DNA of 64,000 nt. It comes from Methanococcus maripaludis (GTDB lineage: Archaea; AGJL01; Methanococci; Methanococcales; Methanococcaceae). Each line of letters opens with the position of its first letter. The first letter of the stretch is position 1. A program made the translations under genes and the position numbers. The stretch spans positions 380,719 to 444,718 of the forward strand of contig NZ_JACDUL010000002.1 in assembly GCF_013760955.1 (NCBI RefSeq), written 5' to 3'. A model generated the notes under the pieces. That model ran no database searches. It worked only from the letters and a program-made list of their open reading frames with translations, and was not told the DNA's origin. Below, one piece after another: positions 8,284-17,398 of this stretch.

Positions 8284-9786
8284 TCACCAGAGCTTAAAAC
8301 TCTTCAATTCATTTAAATTTAGTATATTTAATAAAAATACCAATAACAAATACATTATGAAATACAATATACAAGATAATAATATTAACAAGTATTCATT
8401 TGAAACCATTTCTTTTATAATTAATAAAGGTATTATCGAAATTATTGCAGAAGCTACCGATAAAGCGAATTTTTTAACAGGAAATTTATAATCTAAAAAT
8501 TTATTTAAATAATGAGCCTGTAAAACTTGAATTAAAACGTAACTCAGTGTTGTAGTAAATGCTGCCCCAACTGTTCCAAATTTTGGAATTAATAATAAAT
8601 TAGAGATTAAATTAAATAATGCCCCGATATATAATATCTTTGTTGAAATATGCGGTTTTCCGATTCCATTGAATACGTTAAATATGATGTTATTCATCGA
8701 TAAAAAGATTATTCCAAAACTTAAAATTGACATTGGAATGGCCGCTGTTAAATAATTTTCATTAAAAAATAAATTTATCAATACTGTCGGGAAATGTGCC
8801 AAAACTACTGCAAATGGAACTGAAATTATAAAGGAATAAGATAATATTTTTTTTAAACCATCTGAAAGATTCTTTTTTTCCCCCTTTTCCCACATTTCAG
8901 TACTCATTGGAAGCATTACCCTACATACTGCCGATGCAAAATAACTTAATACTAAAACTGTCGGCATTGCAACATTTCGATAATCTGCAACTGCATCAAG
9001 TCCGGTAAAGTAAGTTAAACATATCGAATCAAGGTACCCCATTACAATAAACCCTGCACTTCCAAACATTATTGGCATACTATATGAAAAAATATCTTTT
9101 AAAAGTTTTTTTGAAAGGTTAAATTTTTCATTAAAAAATTCTGGAAATATTTTTTTAAAAAAAATTATTCCATATAATCCAATCATTAAAATTGAATTAA
9201 ACGTATAAGCCAATACCGGAGAATATACCCCATACCCCCAATAAAGAAAAATAAGTGATAAGAACAAGATGCTTAAAATATTTAAAAAATTACATGTGCT
9301 AAACAGTTTTTGTCTTTGAAATCCTTGTATTGAATTAAAAAGTATGGATTTTATTCCATCAAAAATATAATATCCAAAAATCATTGTTATAAATAGGTTA
9401 AAAATTAACTGAAAATCTCCAAATTGATTTTGATTATTTATATAATTATTAATAATTAAAGGGGAAACCAGATACATTATAAATGCCACCAGTATTGCCA
9501 CCAATATCTGAATAACTAAAACAGAAATCAATGTTGATTTTATAAGATCTTTTTTATTTTGAACTAAAAATTTGGGAATAAAATAAATAACTGCATTATT
9601 CAATCCAAGACTCCTGAAAATTGCAATCATACCTATTAAATCCAAAATTGCATAAAATAATCCCACTTCAACTTTCGTTAAGGAATTTGCATAAAGTATC
9701 CTTACAAAATATCCAATAGGAGCAGCCAATATTAAAAATAAAAAATTCCAGCTAGTACCTTTGATCATTCGTTCTTTATAGTCCAA
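8284..9786 (-). CDS. Polysaccharide flippase (Wzx-like, MOP superfamily)
   Basis: A 500-residue integral membrane protein with about 12-14 hydrophobic segments spread over its whole length. The N-terminus (IKGTSWNFLFLILAAPIGY) is typical of Wzx/RfbX flippases that move lipid-linked oligosaccharides across the membrane. The ATSLSY-like region is replaced here by FTTTLSYVLIQVLQAHYL. It probably starts at TTG 9786, with AGGGGAT four bases upstream; ATG 9768 is an alternative. It is followed after five bases by gmd. In archaea, related proteins act in surface-glycan or lipid-linked oligosaccharide export. The cargo here is presumably the fucosylated unit made by neighbouring enzymes (inference). 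Confidence 0.88.
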   Translation of the reverse strand: MDYKERMIKGTSWNFLFLILAAPIGYFVRILYANSLTKVEVGLFYAILDLIGMIAIFRSLGLNNAVIYFIPKFLVQNKKDLIKSTLISVLVIQILVAILVAFIMYLVSPLIINNYINNQNQFGDFQLIFNLFITMIFGYYIFDGIKSILFNSIQGFQRQKLFSTCNFLNILSILFLSLIFLYWGYGVYSPVLAYTFNSILMIGLYGIIFFKKIFPEFFNEKFNLSKKLLKDIFSYSMPIMFGSAGFIVMGYLDSICLTYFTGLDAVADYRNVAMPTVLVLSYFASAVCRVMLPMSTEMWEKGEKKNLSDGLKKILSYSFIISVPFAVVLAHFPTVLINLFFNENYLTAAIPMSILSFGIIFLSMNNIIFNVFNGIGKPHISTKILYIGALFNLISNLLLIPKFGTVGAAFTTTLSYVLIQVLQAHYLNKFLDYKFPVKKFALSVASAIISIIPLLIIKEMVSNEYLLILLSCILYFIMYLLLVFLLNILNLNELKSFKLW

Positions 9787-9813
9787 TCATATCCCCTGAA
9801 AAATAAAAATATT

Positions 9814-10692
9814 TTAAATCTCTTTAATTCCATTTTCTAATTCAAATTCAGGAATCCAACCCAAAGTTTTAGCTTTGGAATAATCAATATAAATTCTATA
9901 AACTTCGCCTTCTCTTTCTTTTTCATAAATTGGATCTTTATTAAAACCAGTTTCTGAAGCGATAATTTTAAAAAGTTCATTTACAGATGTTTCGTTTCCA
10001 TAACCAATATTTACAATATCATTTTTCCAATCTAGGGCCATTAAATTTGCTTTTGCAACGTCTTTTACATTCACGAAATCTCGGGTCTGATTTCCATCAC
10101 CATATATTATTGGAGTTTCCCCTTTTTTCATTTTATCAATAAAAATTGAAATAACTCCTGCTTCACCAAGAGGATCCTGCCTACTCCCATAAACATTGGA
10201 ATATCTTAAAATGCAATATTCGATCCCGTAAAGTCTAGCATATAATTTAATATACTCTTCTGCACAGAATTTACTTAAACCGTAGGGAGATAATGGATTT
10301 ACAGCGTGTTTTTCATCAACTGGTAAATATTCGGGTTCACCGTAAACTGCACCTCCTGAAGACGAAAATATAATCTTTTTAACGCCATATTCTTTTATTT
10401 TTTCTAAAATATTAATTGTTCCTAAAACATTTATATTTGCATCAAAAACTGGATTTTCAACTGAGGTTCTAACGTTGATTTGTGCTGCTTCATGAATTAC
10501 ACATTCAAATCCGGTTAAATCCAAATTTTTATCTAAAATATCTCCTTTAATAAATTTTGCTGAAGAATTCAAATTTTTTTCATTTCCAGTGCTTAAATTA
10601 TCCAAAACAGATACATCGTGCCCGTTTTCGATTAATAAATCAACAATGTGGCTTCCAATAAATCCTGCACCGCCAGTTACCAAAATTTTCAA
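9814..10692 (-). CDS. galE: UDP-glucose 4-epimerase-like NAD-dependent epimerase
   Basis: Extended SDR epimerase/dehydratase. The NAD-binding motif GGAGFIGSHIVD is at the N-terminus, with HEAAQINVRTSVE, the SSSGGAVYG active-site segment and the catalytic YGLSK Tyr/Lys pair near residue 142. RYSNVYGSRQDP marks the UDP-hexose epimerase clade common in archaeal glycan clusters. Translation begins at TTG 10692, preceded by GGTGAAATT. At 292 residues it ends a little earlier than usual (~305-310), but all catalytic elements are present. It is likely to supply UDP-galactose or a related sugar together with the GalU encoded just upstream. Substrate specificity (UDP-Glc versus UDP-GlcNAc) is not settled. 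Confidence 0.87.
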   Translation of the reverse strand: MKILVTGGAGFIGSHIVDLLIENGHDVSVLDNLSTGNEKNLNSSAKFIKGDILDKNLDLTGFECVIHEAAQINVRTSVENPVFDANINVLGTINILEKIKEYGVKKIIFSSSGGAVYGEPEYLPVDEKHAVNPLSPYGLSKFCAEEYIKLYARLYGIEYCILRYSNVYGSRQDPLGEAGVISIFIDKMKKGETPIIYGDGNQTRDFVNVKDVAKANLMALDWKNDIVNIGYGNETSVNELFKIIASETGFNKDPIYEKEREGEVYRIYIDYSKAKTLGWIPEFELENGIKEI

Positions 10693-10725
10693 AATTTCAC
10701 CAAAATTTAAATTTTATATATATTT

Positions 10726-11574
10726 TTATTTATTACATAAATCCCCGATATATTCCTTAAATCCATCTATGTTTTCCATTCCAAGTTCTACGTTTGCTTC
10801 AAGCCATCCCTTGATGTCTCCAATATCATAACGTTTGAAATCAACTTCAACACCAATTATTTTTTCTTCTTTCAAAAGTGCATTCATTGCATCCGTTAAT
10901 TGAATTTCTCCGCCCCTTCCAGGTTCAGTATTTTCAATGTGTTCAAATATTTTTGAAGATAATAAATATGCTCCAGTAATTATCAAATTGGATGGTGCAT
11001 CTTCCACGTTTGGTTTTTCTACGAGATCATTTATTTCAAAAATACCTTTTTCAAGTTCTTTTCCAGAAATTACTCCATATTTATACACATCTTCTTTTGG
11101 AACTCTTTCAAGGGCAATTACTGAACATCCATACTTTTCATGGGCTTCGATAAGTTTTTTTGGAACATTTCCTGAGTAAATCGTATCTCCAACCATTATG
11201 ATTGTATAATCGTCACAAACAAACTCCCTTCCACAATAAACTGCATCGCCTAGGCCTTTTTGTTTACCCTGTCGGATATAATAAATGTGTGCAAAATCGT
11301 TTATTTCCTGAATTGCTTTTAAAGCTTCACATTTACCATCTTTCTTCAATCTTTCTTCAAGTTCAAAATTTTTATCGAAGTGATTTTCTATTGCGTATTT
11401 TCCACGACCGGTAATAATAAGGATATTTTCAATTCCAGCATCTGCTAAATCTTCAATTACATATTGAATTATTGGTTTTCCAAGTACTGGAAGCATTTCT
11501 TTTGGCTGTGCCTTTGTAATTGGAAGAAGTCGCGTTCCAAATCCTGCTGCAGGTATAATAGCTTTTTTTACCAT
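10726..11574 (-). CDS. galU: UTP-glucose-1-phosphate uridylyltransferase
   Basis: Makes UDP-glucose from glucose-1-phosphate and UTP. The 282 residues have the nucleotidyltransferase signature AAGFGTRLLPITKAQPKEML at the N-terminus, YVIEDLADAGI, GLGDAVYCG and GRGGEIQLTDA. These are all typical of GalU proteins of archaea and bacteria. GGGGGAAT precedes ATG 11574. It lies 33 bases upstream of the galE-like epimerase on the same strand and is the first gene of the leftward glycan operon (galU-galE-flippase-gmd-fcl-fucosyltransferase). About 70 AT-rich bases separate it from the AEC transporter. Confidence 0.95.
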   Translation of the reverse strand: MVKKAIIPAAGFGTRLLPITKAQPKEMLPVLGKPIIQYVIEDLADAGIENILIITGRGKYAIENHFDKNFELEERLKKDGKCEALKAIQEINDFAHIYYIRQGKQKGLGDAVYCGREFVCDDYTIIMVGDTIYSGNVPKKLIEAHEKYGCSVIALERVPKEDVYKYGVISGKELEKGIFEINDLVEKPNVEDAPSNLIITGAYLLSSKIFEHIENTEPGRGGEIQLTDAMNALLKEEKIIGVEVDFKRYDIGDIKGWLEANVELGMENIDGFKEYIGDLCNK

Positions 11575-11646
11575 TAATTATTCCCCCAAAATTATAATAC
11601 CGATTATTAAATTCAGATATAAAATTATGATGTTTAAATTCGCTTT

Positions 11647-12570
11647 TTACATTGTTTGCATTGCAGTATATATTACTGGCAAAACCAGCAATGAAACAAC
11701 CGTTGAAACAAAACATGCTGAAGCGACAAGCCTTACATCTAGATCATAGATTACTGCATAAACTAGCGGCATCATTGCTGAAGGCATTGCTGATTGCATT
11801 ATCGCTACTTGTTTATCTAACTGGTTTGATAAAATACTTTCGGAAATTGGAAATGCAATCAGTGGCGAAATTACCATCCTAAATATTGATGCTAAGAGCC
11901 CATAGAATATTCCAAATTTTGCAGCTTTTGGAGATAAAGAAAGCCCAAGTGAAAGCATAATTAGTGGAATTGTTGCGTTTGACATGTATTCGAGCGATTT
12001 TATAAAAAATTCTGGGAATATCGATAATTTTACATGCAATAATACCAATATTAATGTAAATAGTGCTGTAAACAAAGGTGGAAATGTAAATACCTCTTTT
12101 AAAATACTTTTTTTTGCACCGCTTAACTTAACTCCGATATACGTTCCAAGAAGCATACTACAAAAAATTGCAGCCATATCACAAAAAATTGCCCTTAAAA
12201 GACCTGATTCTCCATAAAACCCCAAAATTACGGGATAACCTAAAAATCCAGTGTTTCCAATTGAAGAAACGAGTACGAATCCACCAAGTGATTTATTATC
12301 TAATTTTAAACGCTTTCCAACAAAATATGCCAAAAGTGCACATACTGACGTTGAAATAAATATTATCACAGGAAGTTTCATAAATTCTGGAAGGTCTGAC
12401 GGAGTTACATTCGTAAGTAATTGCAAAAATATTGTTGATGGCATTGCTATGTAAATTACTATTTTATTTAAGACCATCCTATCTTTTTCATCGAGTATTT
12501 TAAAATGTCTTGAAATATACCCGATTAATATTAAAAATACGATTATATACATGATTTCCATAAATATCAT
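11647..12570 (-). CDS. AEC-family transporter (auxin efflux carrier/malonate transporter type)
   Basis: A 307-residue membrane protein with about ten hydrophobic helices in two five-helix halves, as in the bile/arsenite/riboflavin-related AEC family. Visible markers include the N-terminal helix followed by [20 protein letters not shown] and a conserved glycine/proline segment ([15 protein letters not shown]). Substrates of archaeal members are not known; organic acids are a family-level guess. The ATG at 12570 overlaps the coaD stop in an ATGA arrangement, so the two are coupled, although no functional link is evident. ATG 12561 is an alternative start. Confidence 0.85.
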   Translation of the reverse strand: MIFMEIMYIIVFLILIGYISRHFKILDEKDRMVLNKIVIYIAMPSTIFLQLLTNVTPSDLPEFMKLPVIIFISTSVCALLAYFVGKRLKLDNKSLGGFVLVSSIGNTGFLGYPVILGFYGESGLLRAIFCDMAAIFCSMLLGTYIGVKLSGAKKSILKEVFTFPPLFTALFTLILVLLHVKLSIFPEFFIKSLEYMSNATIPLIMLSLGLSLSPKAAKFGIFYGLLASIFRMVISPLIAFPISESILSNQLDKQVAIMQSAMPSAMMPLVYAVIYDLDVRLVASACFVSTVVSLLVLPVIYTAMQTM

Positions 12571-13013
12571 CGTTTTAAATTTCCGTATAGATCTATCTCG
12601 CCATTTCTGATCCTTGTTGTTGAAATCGGAATGTTATCTGTTGCCATTAAAAAATCATAAACTTCAATATTTAGCGGTTTTAATCCATTTTTAAGCCTTA
12701 TTTTATTTATAATTTCAGCATTTTCTTTCGTTTCAGGAGTTACTACAATTATATCGTAATTTTTTGAAATTGAATTTCCATATGGGTCATTAATTACCAT
12801 TATCTCATAATCTAAGTTATTACTATCTAAAAACTTTTTTAAATTGTTTTCTCGAATATTTAATGGATTTACTTCGTGTTTTTTGTATAATTTTATAAAT
12901 TCATCACTGGTAATCCCAATAAAAAGTTTTCCAAATTTTGATGCGTGTAACAATAGATTTTCGTGGCCTTTATGTAATATATCAAAGGTACCTCCGATAA
13001 CAACTTTATTCAT
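12567..13013 (-). CDS. coaD: Phosphopantetheine adenylyltransferase, archaeal type
   Basis: Transfers AMP from ATP to 4'-phosphopantetheine, the penultimate step of coenzyme A synthesis. The 148-residue nucleotidyltransferase has the HxGH signature as [15 protein letters not shown] at the N-terminus and the C-terminal [12 protein letters not shown], equivalent to the KMSKS-like ISSTRIR motif. This is the pattern of the archaeal PPAT family (eukaryote-like, distinct from bacterial CoaD). The related archaeal FAD synthase also carries the HxGH motif, but the length and the [10 protein letters not shown] ending favour PPAT. It is the first gene of a two-gene unit with the AEC transporter. Confidence 0.88.
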   Translation of the reverse strand: MNKVVIGGTFDILHKGHENLLLHASKFGKLFIGITSDEFIKLYKKHEVNPLNIRENNLKKFLDSNNLDYEIMVINDPYGNSISKNYDIIVVTPETKENAEIINKIRLKNGLKPLNIEVYDFLMATDNIPISTTRIRNGEIDLYGNLKR

Positions 13014-13076
13014 CTCAAAAACACCATTGTAAATTAAAATTAAAGGATATACTACTAAAAAATAAAAAAGAAAGAA

Positions 13077-15353
13077 TTATTTTTGTTTTCTTATGGATTC
13101 AAGAATGATTTTTTGTTCAGTTCTTGCAACAACATTTCTTATCGTTTCCACTGCATCAATATTTGCAGAAATACTTGTAATTCCCCATTCAACCAATTTT
13201 TCAACGATTTGTGGCCTACTTCCAGCTTGACCACAAATTGAAGTTTTTACACCTGCACTTTTACAGGAGGTTATTACAAGTTCAATCAATTTCAGAACTG
13301 CAGGGTGGTTTTCTAAGTAGTACTTCGAAACATTTTCATTATTTCTATCAATTGCAATTGTATACTGGGTTAAATCGTTTGTTCCAAGACTTACAAAATC
13401 AATTCCTTCATTTATAATATCATCAATTATCAAAGCTGCAGCAGGTGTTTCGACCATTACACCAAACTCCACATCTAACCTAAGTTTTAATCCAACTTCA
13501 TTTGCAATTTCTTTTACTTTTCTTATTTCATCAACATTTGTAACCAAAGGTATCATTACGTTGATATTTCTGTATCCATCGTCCTTTAATTGTTTAATTG
13601 CCCTTAATTCACACTTTAAAATTTCAGGCTGATCGAGTCCCCTTCTAATACCTCTCCATCCCATCATAGGGTTGTGTTCATGAGGTTCATCTTCGCCACC
13701 TTTTAATCCAACAAACTCATCTGTTGGAGCATCAAGTGTTCTGTAAGTAACAGGTCTTGGGTAGAAAGCATCTGCAACTTTTTTAATACCTTCTGCAAAT
13801 ACTTCAGTTAGTGCACCCTCCCCCCCTTCATTTAATATTTTACCTGGGTGAACACCAGTTCCTAAAATCATGTGTTCTGCTCTTAAAAGTCCAACACCAT
13901 CAGCACCGGTTGCTGCTGCTCGTTCTGCAACTTCGGGCATGCTAACATTTGCTTTTATTTCTGTTGCGGTGATTACTGGAGCTCCAGCATAAACTATCTG
14001 TGCAGTTGCTTTTTCTTCTTTTTTACCAATTTTTCCTTCGTAAACTATTCCTTTTTCACCGTCAACGGTGACGCATTCATCGTCTTTTAAATTCTTGGTA
14101 GCTTCTTTTGTTCCAACAACACAAGGCGTTCCAAGTTCTCTTGAAATAATTGCAGCGTGGCAGGTCAATCCACCATCGTCAGTAATAATTGCTGCTGCCT
14201 TTTTCATTGCAGGAACCATGTCAGGAGTTGTCATTTTTGTAACTAAAATATCTCCATCCAATATTCTTCCAATTTCTTCAATTTCAGAAATGATTTTTAT
14301 TTTTCCAGCTTCAATTCCGGGGGATGCACCAATTCCTTTTAATAAGATTTTTCCCTCAACCTCATTTGAAGATTTTGATTCTTTTTTCTCGTTTAATGTG
14401 GTAATTGGCCTTGCCTGTAACATGTAAATCTCGCCTTTTTCAATAGCCCATTCGATATCCATTGGCCTTTTGTAGTGGTTTTCAATTGTTTGACCAACAT
14501 TTTCAAGTTTTTTGATTAGTTCCTCCGATAAAACTTGTTTTTCAAGTAAATCTTCAGGAGTTTTTACTTCTTTTGTAACCCCATCAGTGTCTTTTATAAA
14601 CATTGTATCTTTCCTTGCAACATTGATACTTAAAATTTCTTGGGTATCTTTTGAAACAATATACGTGTCAGGACTTACTGTTCCACTAACAACACCTTCA
14701 CCAAGCCCCCAAGCTCCTTCTATGACCATTTGGTTGTAGTCGTGGTTTATTGGGTTTACTGTAAACATAACTCCGGCTTGGTCTGCATTTACCATTTTTT
14801 GAACTACTGCAGCAAGTGCAACTTCAAAATGGTCAAATCCTTTTTCTTCCCTGTAAAAAATAGCTCTTGGCGTAAATAATGATGAAAAACACTCTTGAAC
14901 AGCTTGTAAAACCTGTTCATTTCCTTTCATATTCAAAAAAGTTTCCTGTTGACCTGCAAAACTTGCATCGGGTAAATCTTCTGCAGTTGCTGAGCTCCTT
15001 ACAGCAACAAATGTTTCGTCATCCCCACTTATTTCACACATTTTATGGTATGATTCAATAATACTCAATTTTAAATCATCAGGAATTTTAACATTTTCTA
15101 TAGCTTTTCTAACTTCTTTTGATGCCTTATTCAATTCTTCATTGTTATTAACATCAATATTTGACAAAATTCTTTCGATTTCGTCTTGCAACTTCGTTTC
15201 TTTAATAAAGTATCTGTAAGCCTCTGAAGTAATGACAAATGCTGGAGGAACAGGTAATTTAGCATTCCACATTTCCCCCAAAGAAGCCCCTTTTCCACCT
15301 GCAATATCAACATCATCATTTCTAAGATCATCAAGCCAAGTTATCAATTTCAT
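13077..15353 (-). CDS. ppsA: Phosphoenolpyruvate synthase
   Basis: Converts pyruvate, ATP and water to PEP, AMP and phosphate. It is the entry to gluconeogenesis for a methanogen that fixes CO2 into acetyl-CoA and pyruvate. The N-terminal ATP-binding domain has GGKGASLGEMW and SSATAEDLPDASFAGQQETF. The phosphohistidine domain has GGLTCHAAIISRELG (catalytic His), and the C-terminal PEP/pyruvate domain has DFVSLGTNDLTQYT and SICGQAGS. ATG 15353 is chosen because GGAGG lies seven bases upstream; the frame continues to 15380 without a better start. The leader has a TATA-like element near 15434-15442. Confidence 0.97.
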   Translation of the reverse strand: MKLITWLDDLRNDDVDIAGGKGASLGEMWNAKLPVPPAFVITSEAYRYFIKETKLQDEIERILSNIDVNNNEELNKASKEVRKAIENVKIPDDLKLSIIESYHKMCEISGDDETFVAVRSSATAEDLPDASFAGQQETFLNMKGNEQVLQAVQECFSSLFTPRAIFYREEKGFDHFEVALAAVVQKMVNADQAGVMFTVNPINHDYNQMVIEGAWGLGEGVVSGTVSPDTYIVSKDTQEILSINVARKDTMFIKDTDGVTKEVKTPEDLLEKQVLSEELIKKLENVGQTIENHYKRPMDIEWAIEKGEIYMLQARPITTLNEKKESKSSNEVEGKILLKGIGASPGIEAGKIKIISEIEEIGRILDGDILVTKMTTPDMVPAMKKAAAIITDDGGLTCHAAIISRELGTPCVVGTKEATKNLKDDECVTVDGEKGIVYEGKIGKKEEKATAQIVYAGAPVITATEIKANVSMPEVAERAAATGADGVGLLRAEHMILGTGVHPGKILNEGGEGALTEVFAEGIKKVADAFYPRPVTYRTLDAPTDEFVGLKGGEDEPHEHNPMMGWRGIRRGLDQPEILKCELRAIKQLKDDGYRNINVMIPLVTNVDEIRKVKEIANEVGLKLRLDVEFGVMVETPAAALIIDDIINEGIDFVSLGTNDLTQYTIAIDRNNENVSKYYLENHPAVLKLIELVITSCKSAGVKTSICGQAGSRPQIVEKLVEWGITSISANIDAVETIRNVVARTEQKIILESIRKQK

Positions 15354-15431
15354 GTTGAATCCTCCATTCGTTCGAGTCATGTTTCTTCTATCAAAAATAA
15401 CTATGATTACAATTCTATTTTATACATCTCA

Positions 15432-15444
15432 GATATATAATATT
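15432..15444 (-). promoter_or_regulatory. Probable TATA box for ppsA
   Basis: On the minus strand this reads ATTATATATCT, a good archaeal TATA element. Initiation about 25 bases downstream (near 15407) would give a leader of roughly 55 bases ending at the GGAGG site of ppsA. It lies in the 240-base gap shared with the divergent pst operon. Confidence 0.5.
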
Positions 15445-15542
15445 TTGTAGAGTTGATTTCAGACTTAGTTTTTGATAATTTATTTTTTTTAAATTAACCT
15501 AGTTTATTCATAAAATAGGAACTAAAATACCAAAATAGAAAC

Positions 15543-15554
15543 ATTTATATACAT
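15543..15554 (+). promoter_or_regulatory. Probable TATA box of the pst operon
   Basis: ATTTATATACAT preceded by an A-rich GAAAC that could serve as the TFB recognition element. Initiation about 25 bases downstream would fall near 15572-15577, giving a very short leader before GGGAGGTG at 15582-15589. The leader is too short for a riboswitch, so phosphate control would have to act at the promoter. Confidence 0.55.
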
Positions 15555-15595
15555 TTGACGTGTACGGTATATCATAAACCTGGGAGGTGTCTCCT

Positions 15596-16441
15596 TTGAA
15601 AAAATATATAAGTGTTCTAATAGGTGCGGTCTTTATTTCACTAATCGTAGGATTTAGTGGCTGCATGGATAGTACTAATGGCTCAAATGATGTAGAAGAA
15701 ATTCAGCAAGTAAATTTAAAAATTTCAGGCTCGACAACAGTTTTACCAATCGCAGAAGAAGCTGCAAAACAATTCATGATGGCAAATAAAAATTACATGA
15801 TTGAAGTTACCGGTGGAGGCTCAGGTCTCGGTGTTAAAGAATCCGGTGAAAACTTAAATGACATAGGAATGGCTTCAAGAGAAATCAAATCCTCAGAATT
15901 AGATACATACCCCGAATTAATCGCATACGGAATTGCAAAAGATGGTGTTGCAATTATCGTGCACCCAGAAAACCCAGTATCAAGCTTAACACAAGAACAG
16001 ATTATTGCAATATACTCTGGAAAAATTACAAACTGGAACGAAGTTGGTGGAGATGACGCACCAATTACAGTTTACACGAGAGACGAAGAAAGTGGTACTA
16101 GAGAAGTATTCTTTGAAAAAGCATTGAATAAAGGAAATATTACAAAACAGGCAGTTGTTGTTGCATCAAACGGTGCAATGAAATCATCAGTTAAAGCTGA
16201 TGTTAACGGAATTGGATACCTTTCAATTGGATACCTTGACTCATCAGTTAAAGGTTGTGAATACGAAGGAGTAATCCCTACCGAAGCTAACGTTGTTGCA
16301 GGAACTTACAAAGTTTCAAGAACATTAAACGTTATTACAAACGGTGAACCTTCAGCAGAAGCTAAAGCATTTATTGACTTTTTATTAAGTTCAGAAGGTC
16401 AACAAATCGTCGTAGAAGAAGGATACATATCAGTAAACTAA
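15596..16441 (+). CDS. pstS: Phosphate ABC transporter substrate-binding lipoprotein
   Basis: Captures phosphate outside the cell for the PstCAB permease. The N-terminus has a lysine pair, a hydrophobic segment (ISVLIGAVFISLIVGF) and a lipobox-like SGC. The mature protein has the PstS signatures ISGSTTVLPIAE, GGGSGLGVK and RDEESGTREVF, which bind the phosphate oxygens. The start is taken as TTG 15596, six bases after GGGAGGTG. The GTG at 15587 is within that Shine-Dalgarno itself. It is the first gene of pstSCAB-phoU, followed by a T-rich stretch (about 16452-16469) that may partly terminate transcription and favour high pstS expression. Confidence 0.95.
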   Translation: MKKYISVLIGAVFISLIVGFSGCMDSTNGSNDVEEIQQVNLKISGSTTVLPIAEEAAKQFMMANKNYMIEVTGGGSGLGVKESGENLNDIGMASREIKSSELDTYPELIAYGIAKDGVAIIVHPENPVSSLTQEQIIAIYSGKITNWNEVGGDDAPITVYTRDEESGTREVFFEKALNKGNITKQAVVVASNGAMKSSVKADVNGIGYLSIGYLDSSVKGCEYEGVIPTEANVVAGTYKVSRTLNVITNGEPSAEAKAFIDFLLSSEGQQIVVEEGYISVN

Positions 16442-16451
16442 CTAATCTAAA

Positions 16452-16470
16452 TTTTTACTTATTTTTTTAA
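16452..16470 (+). terminator. T-rich stretch after pstS (possible partial terminator)
   Basis: TTTTTACTTATTTTTTTAA follows the pstS stop. Archaeal termination is driven by T-runs, so this could attenuate readthrough into pstC. The rest of the operon has no obvious separate promoter, so any termination is presumably partial. Confidence 0.35.
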
Positions 16471-16513
16471 AAAATTCTATTAATTATTTCAATTTACAAT
16501 TATGGTGAACGAG

Positions 16514-17389
16514 ATGCATAAAAAAAATATTGGCGAATCAGTCCTTGAAAATCTATTGAAATTGAATGCACTGTTATCAAGCGTAATTATTTTTGCAATG
16601 GTTTTGTTTTTAATATTCAGTAGTCTTCCTGTTTTTTCAGTCGTGAGTCCGTTTGACTTTGTATTTGGGCTTGACTGGTCACCAAATTATGACTCTTACG
16701 GAATATTTCCAATGATTATTGGCTCATTTTTGGTAACTGTGCTTGCACTTGTATTTTCAATACCTTTGGGAGTTGGATGCGCCATATTTTTAGCAGAACT
16801 TGCACCAAAAAAAGTTCAAAATATATTAAGACCGTCCATTGAAATTTTAACTGCGATTCCATCAGTAGTTTATGGTTTTGTGGGAATGGTTTTACTTGTT
16901 CCATTAATTCGAGATGTTTTTAATACAAACCCCGGATACAGCTGGCTTGCTGCATCAATAATTCTTGGAATCATGATTGTTCCAACAATTACGGTACTTT
17001 CAGAGGATGCAATCAATTCTGTTCCTTCCCAATTAAAAGAAGGAAGCCTTGCAATGGGTGCTACAAGGTGGCAGACCATAAAGAAGGTAATTCTTCCAGC
17101 GTCCCTCAGTGGAATACTCTCTGGTGTTATACTTGGAATGGGTAGAGCAATTGGAGAAACGATGGCAGTTTTAATGGTTGCTGGAAACTGGCCGTTAATT
17201 CCAACATCGATTTTCAATCCAGTTAGACCATTGACATCCCACATTATACTAAATATCAAAGAAGCAGCTTCAGGAAGCCCGATTTACTATGCAATGTTTG
17301 CAACGGGGCTTGTGCTCTTTATAATGGTTCTTTCACTCAATTTAATTTCCCAATACATCAATAAAAAATACAAAATAAAATGGGACTAA
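16514..17389 (+). CDS. pstC: Phosphate ABC transporter permease PstC
   Basis: One of two membrane permeases of the high-affinity phosphate importer. It has six predicted helices and the inner-membrane component signature EGSLAMGATRWQTIKKVILPA (EAA loop contacting PstB) around residue 175. IPSVVYGFVGM and AIGETMAVLMVAGN are typical of PstC. The start is ATG 16514, with GGTGA at 16504-16508; the upstream ATG at 16502 overlaps that site. pstA follows after nine bases. Confidence 0.94.
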   Translation: MHKKNIGESVLENLLKLNALLSSVIIFAMVLFLIFSSLPVFSVVSPFDFVFGLDWSPNYDSYGIFPMIIGSFLVTVLALVFSIPLGVGCAIFLAELAPKKVQNILRPSIEILTAIPSVVYGFVGMVLLVPLIRDVFNTNPGYSWLAASIILGIMIVPTITVLSEDAINSVPSQLKEGSLAMGATRWQTIKKVILPASLSGILSGVILGMGRAIGETMAVLMVAGNWPLIPTSIFNPVRPLTSHIILNIKEAASGSPIYYAMFATGLVLFIMVLSLNLISQYINKKYKIKWD

Positions 17390-17398
17390 GGTGGAAAT

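Noticed and set aside
9814-10692. Truncated galE as a pseudogene
   Set aside because: It ends perhaps 10-15 residues early, but all NAD-binding and catalytic motifs are intact.
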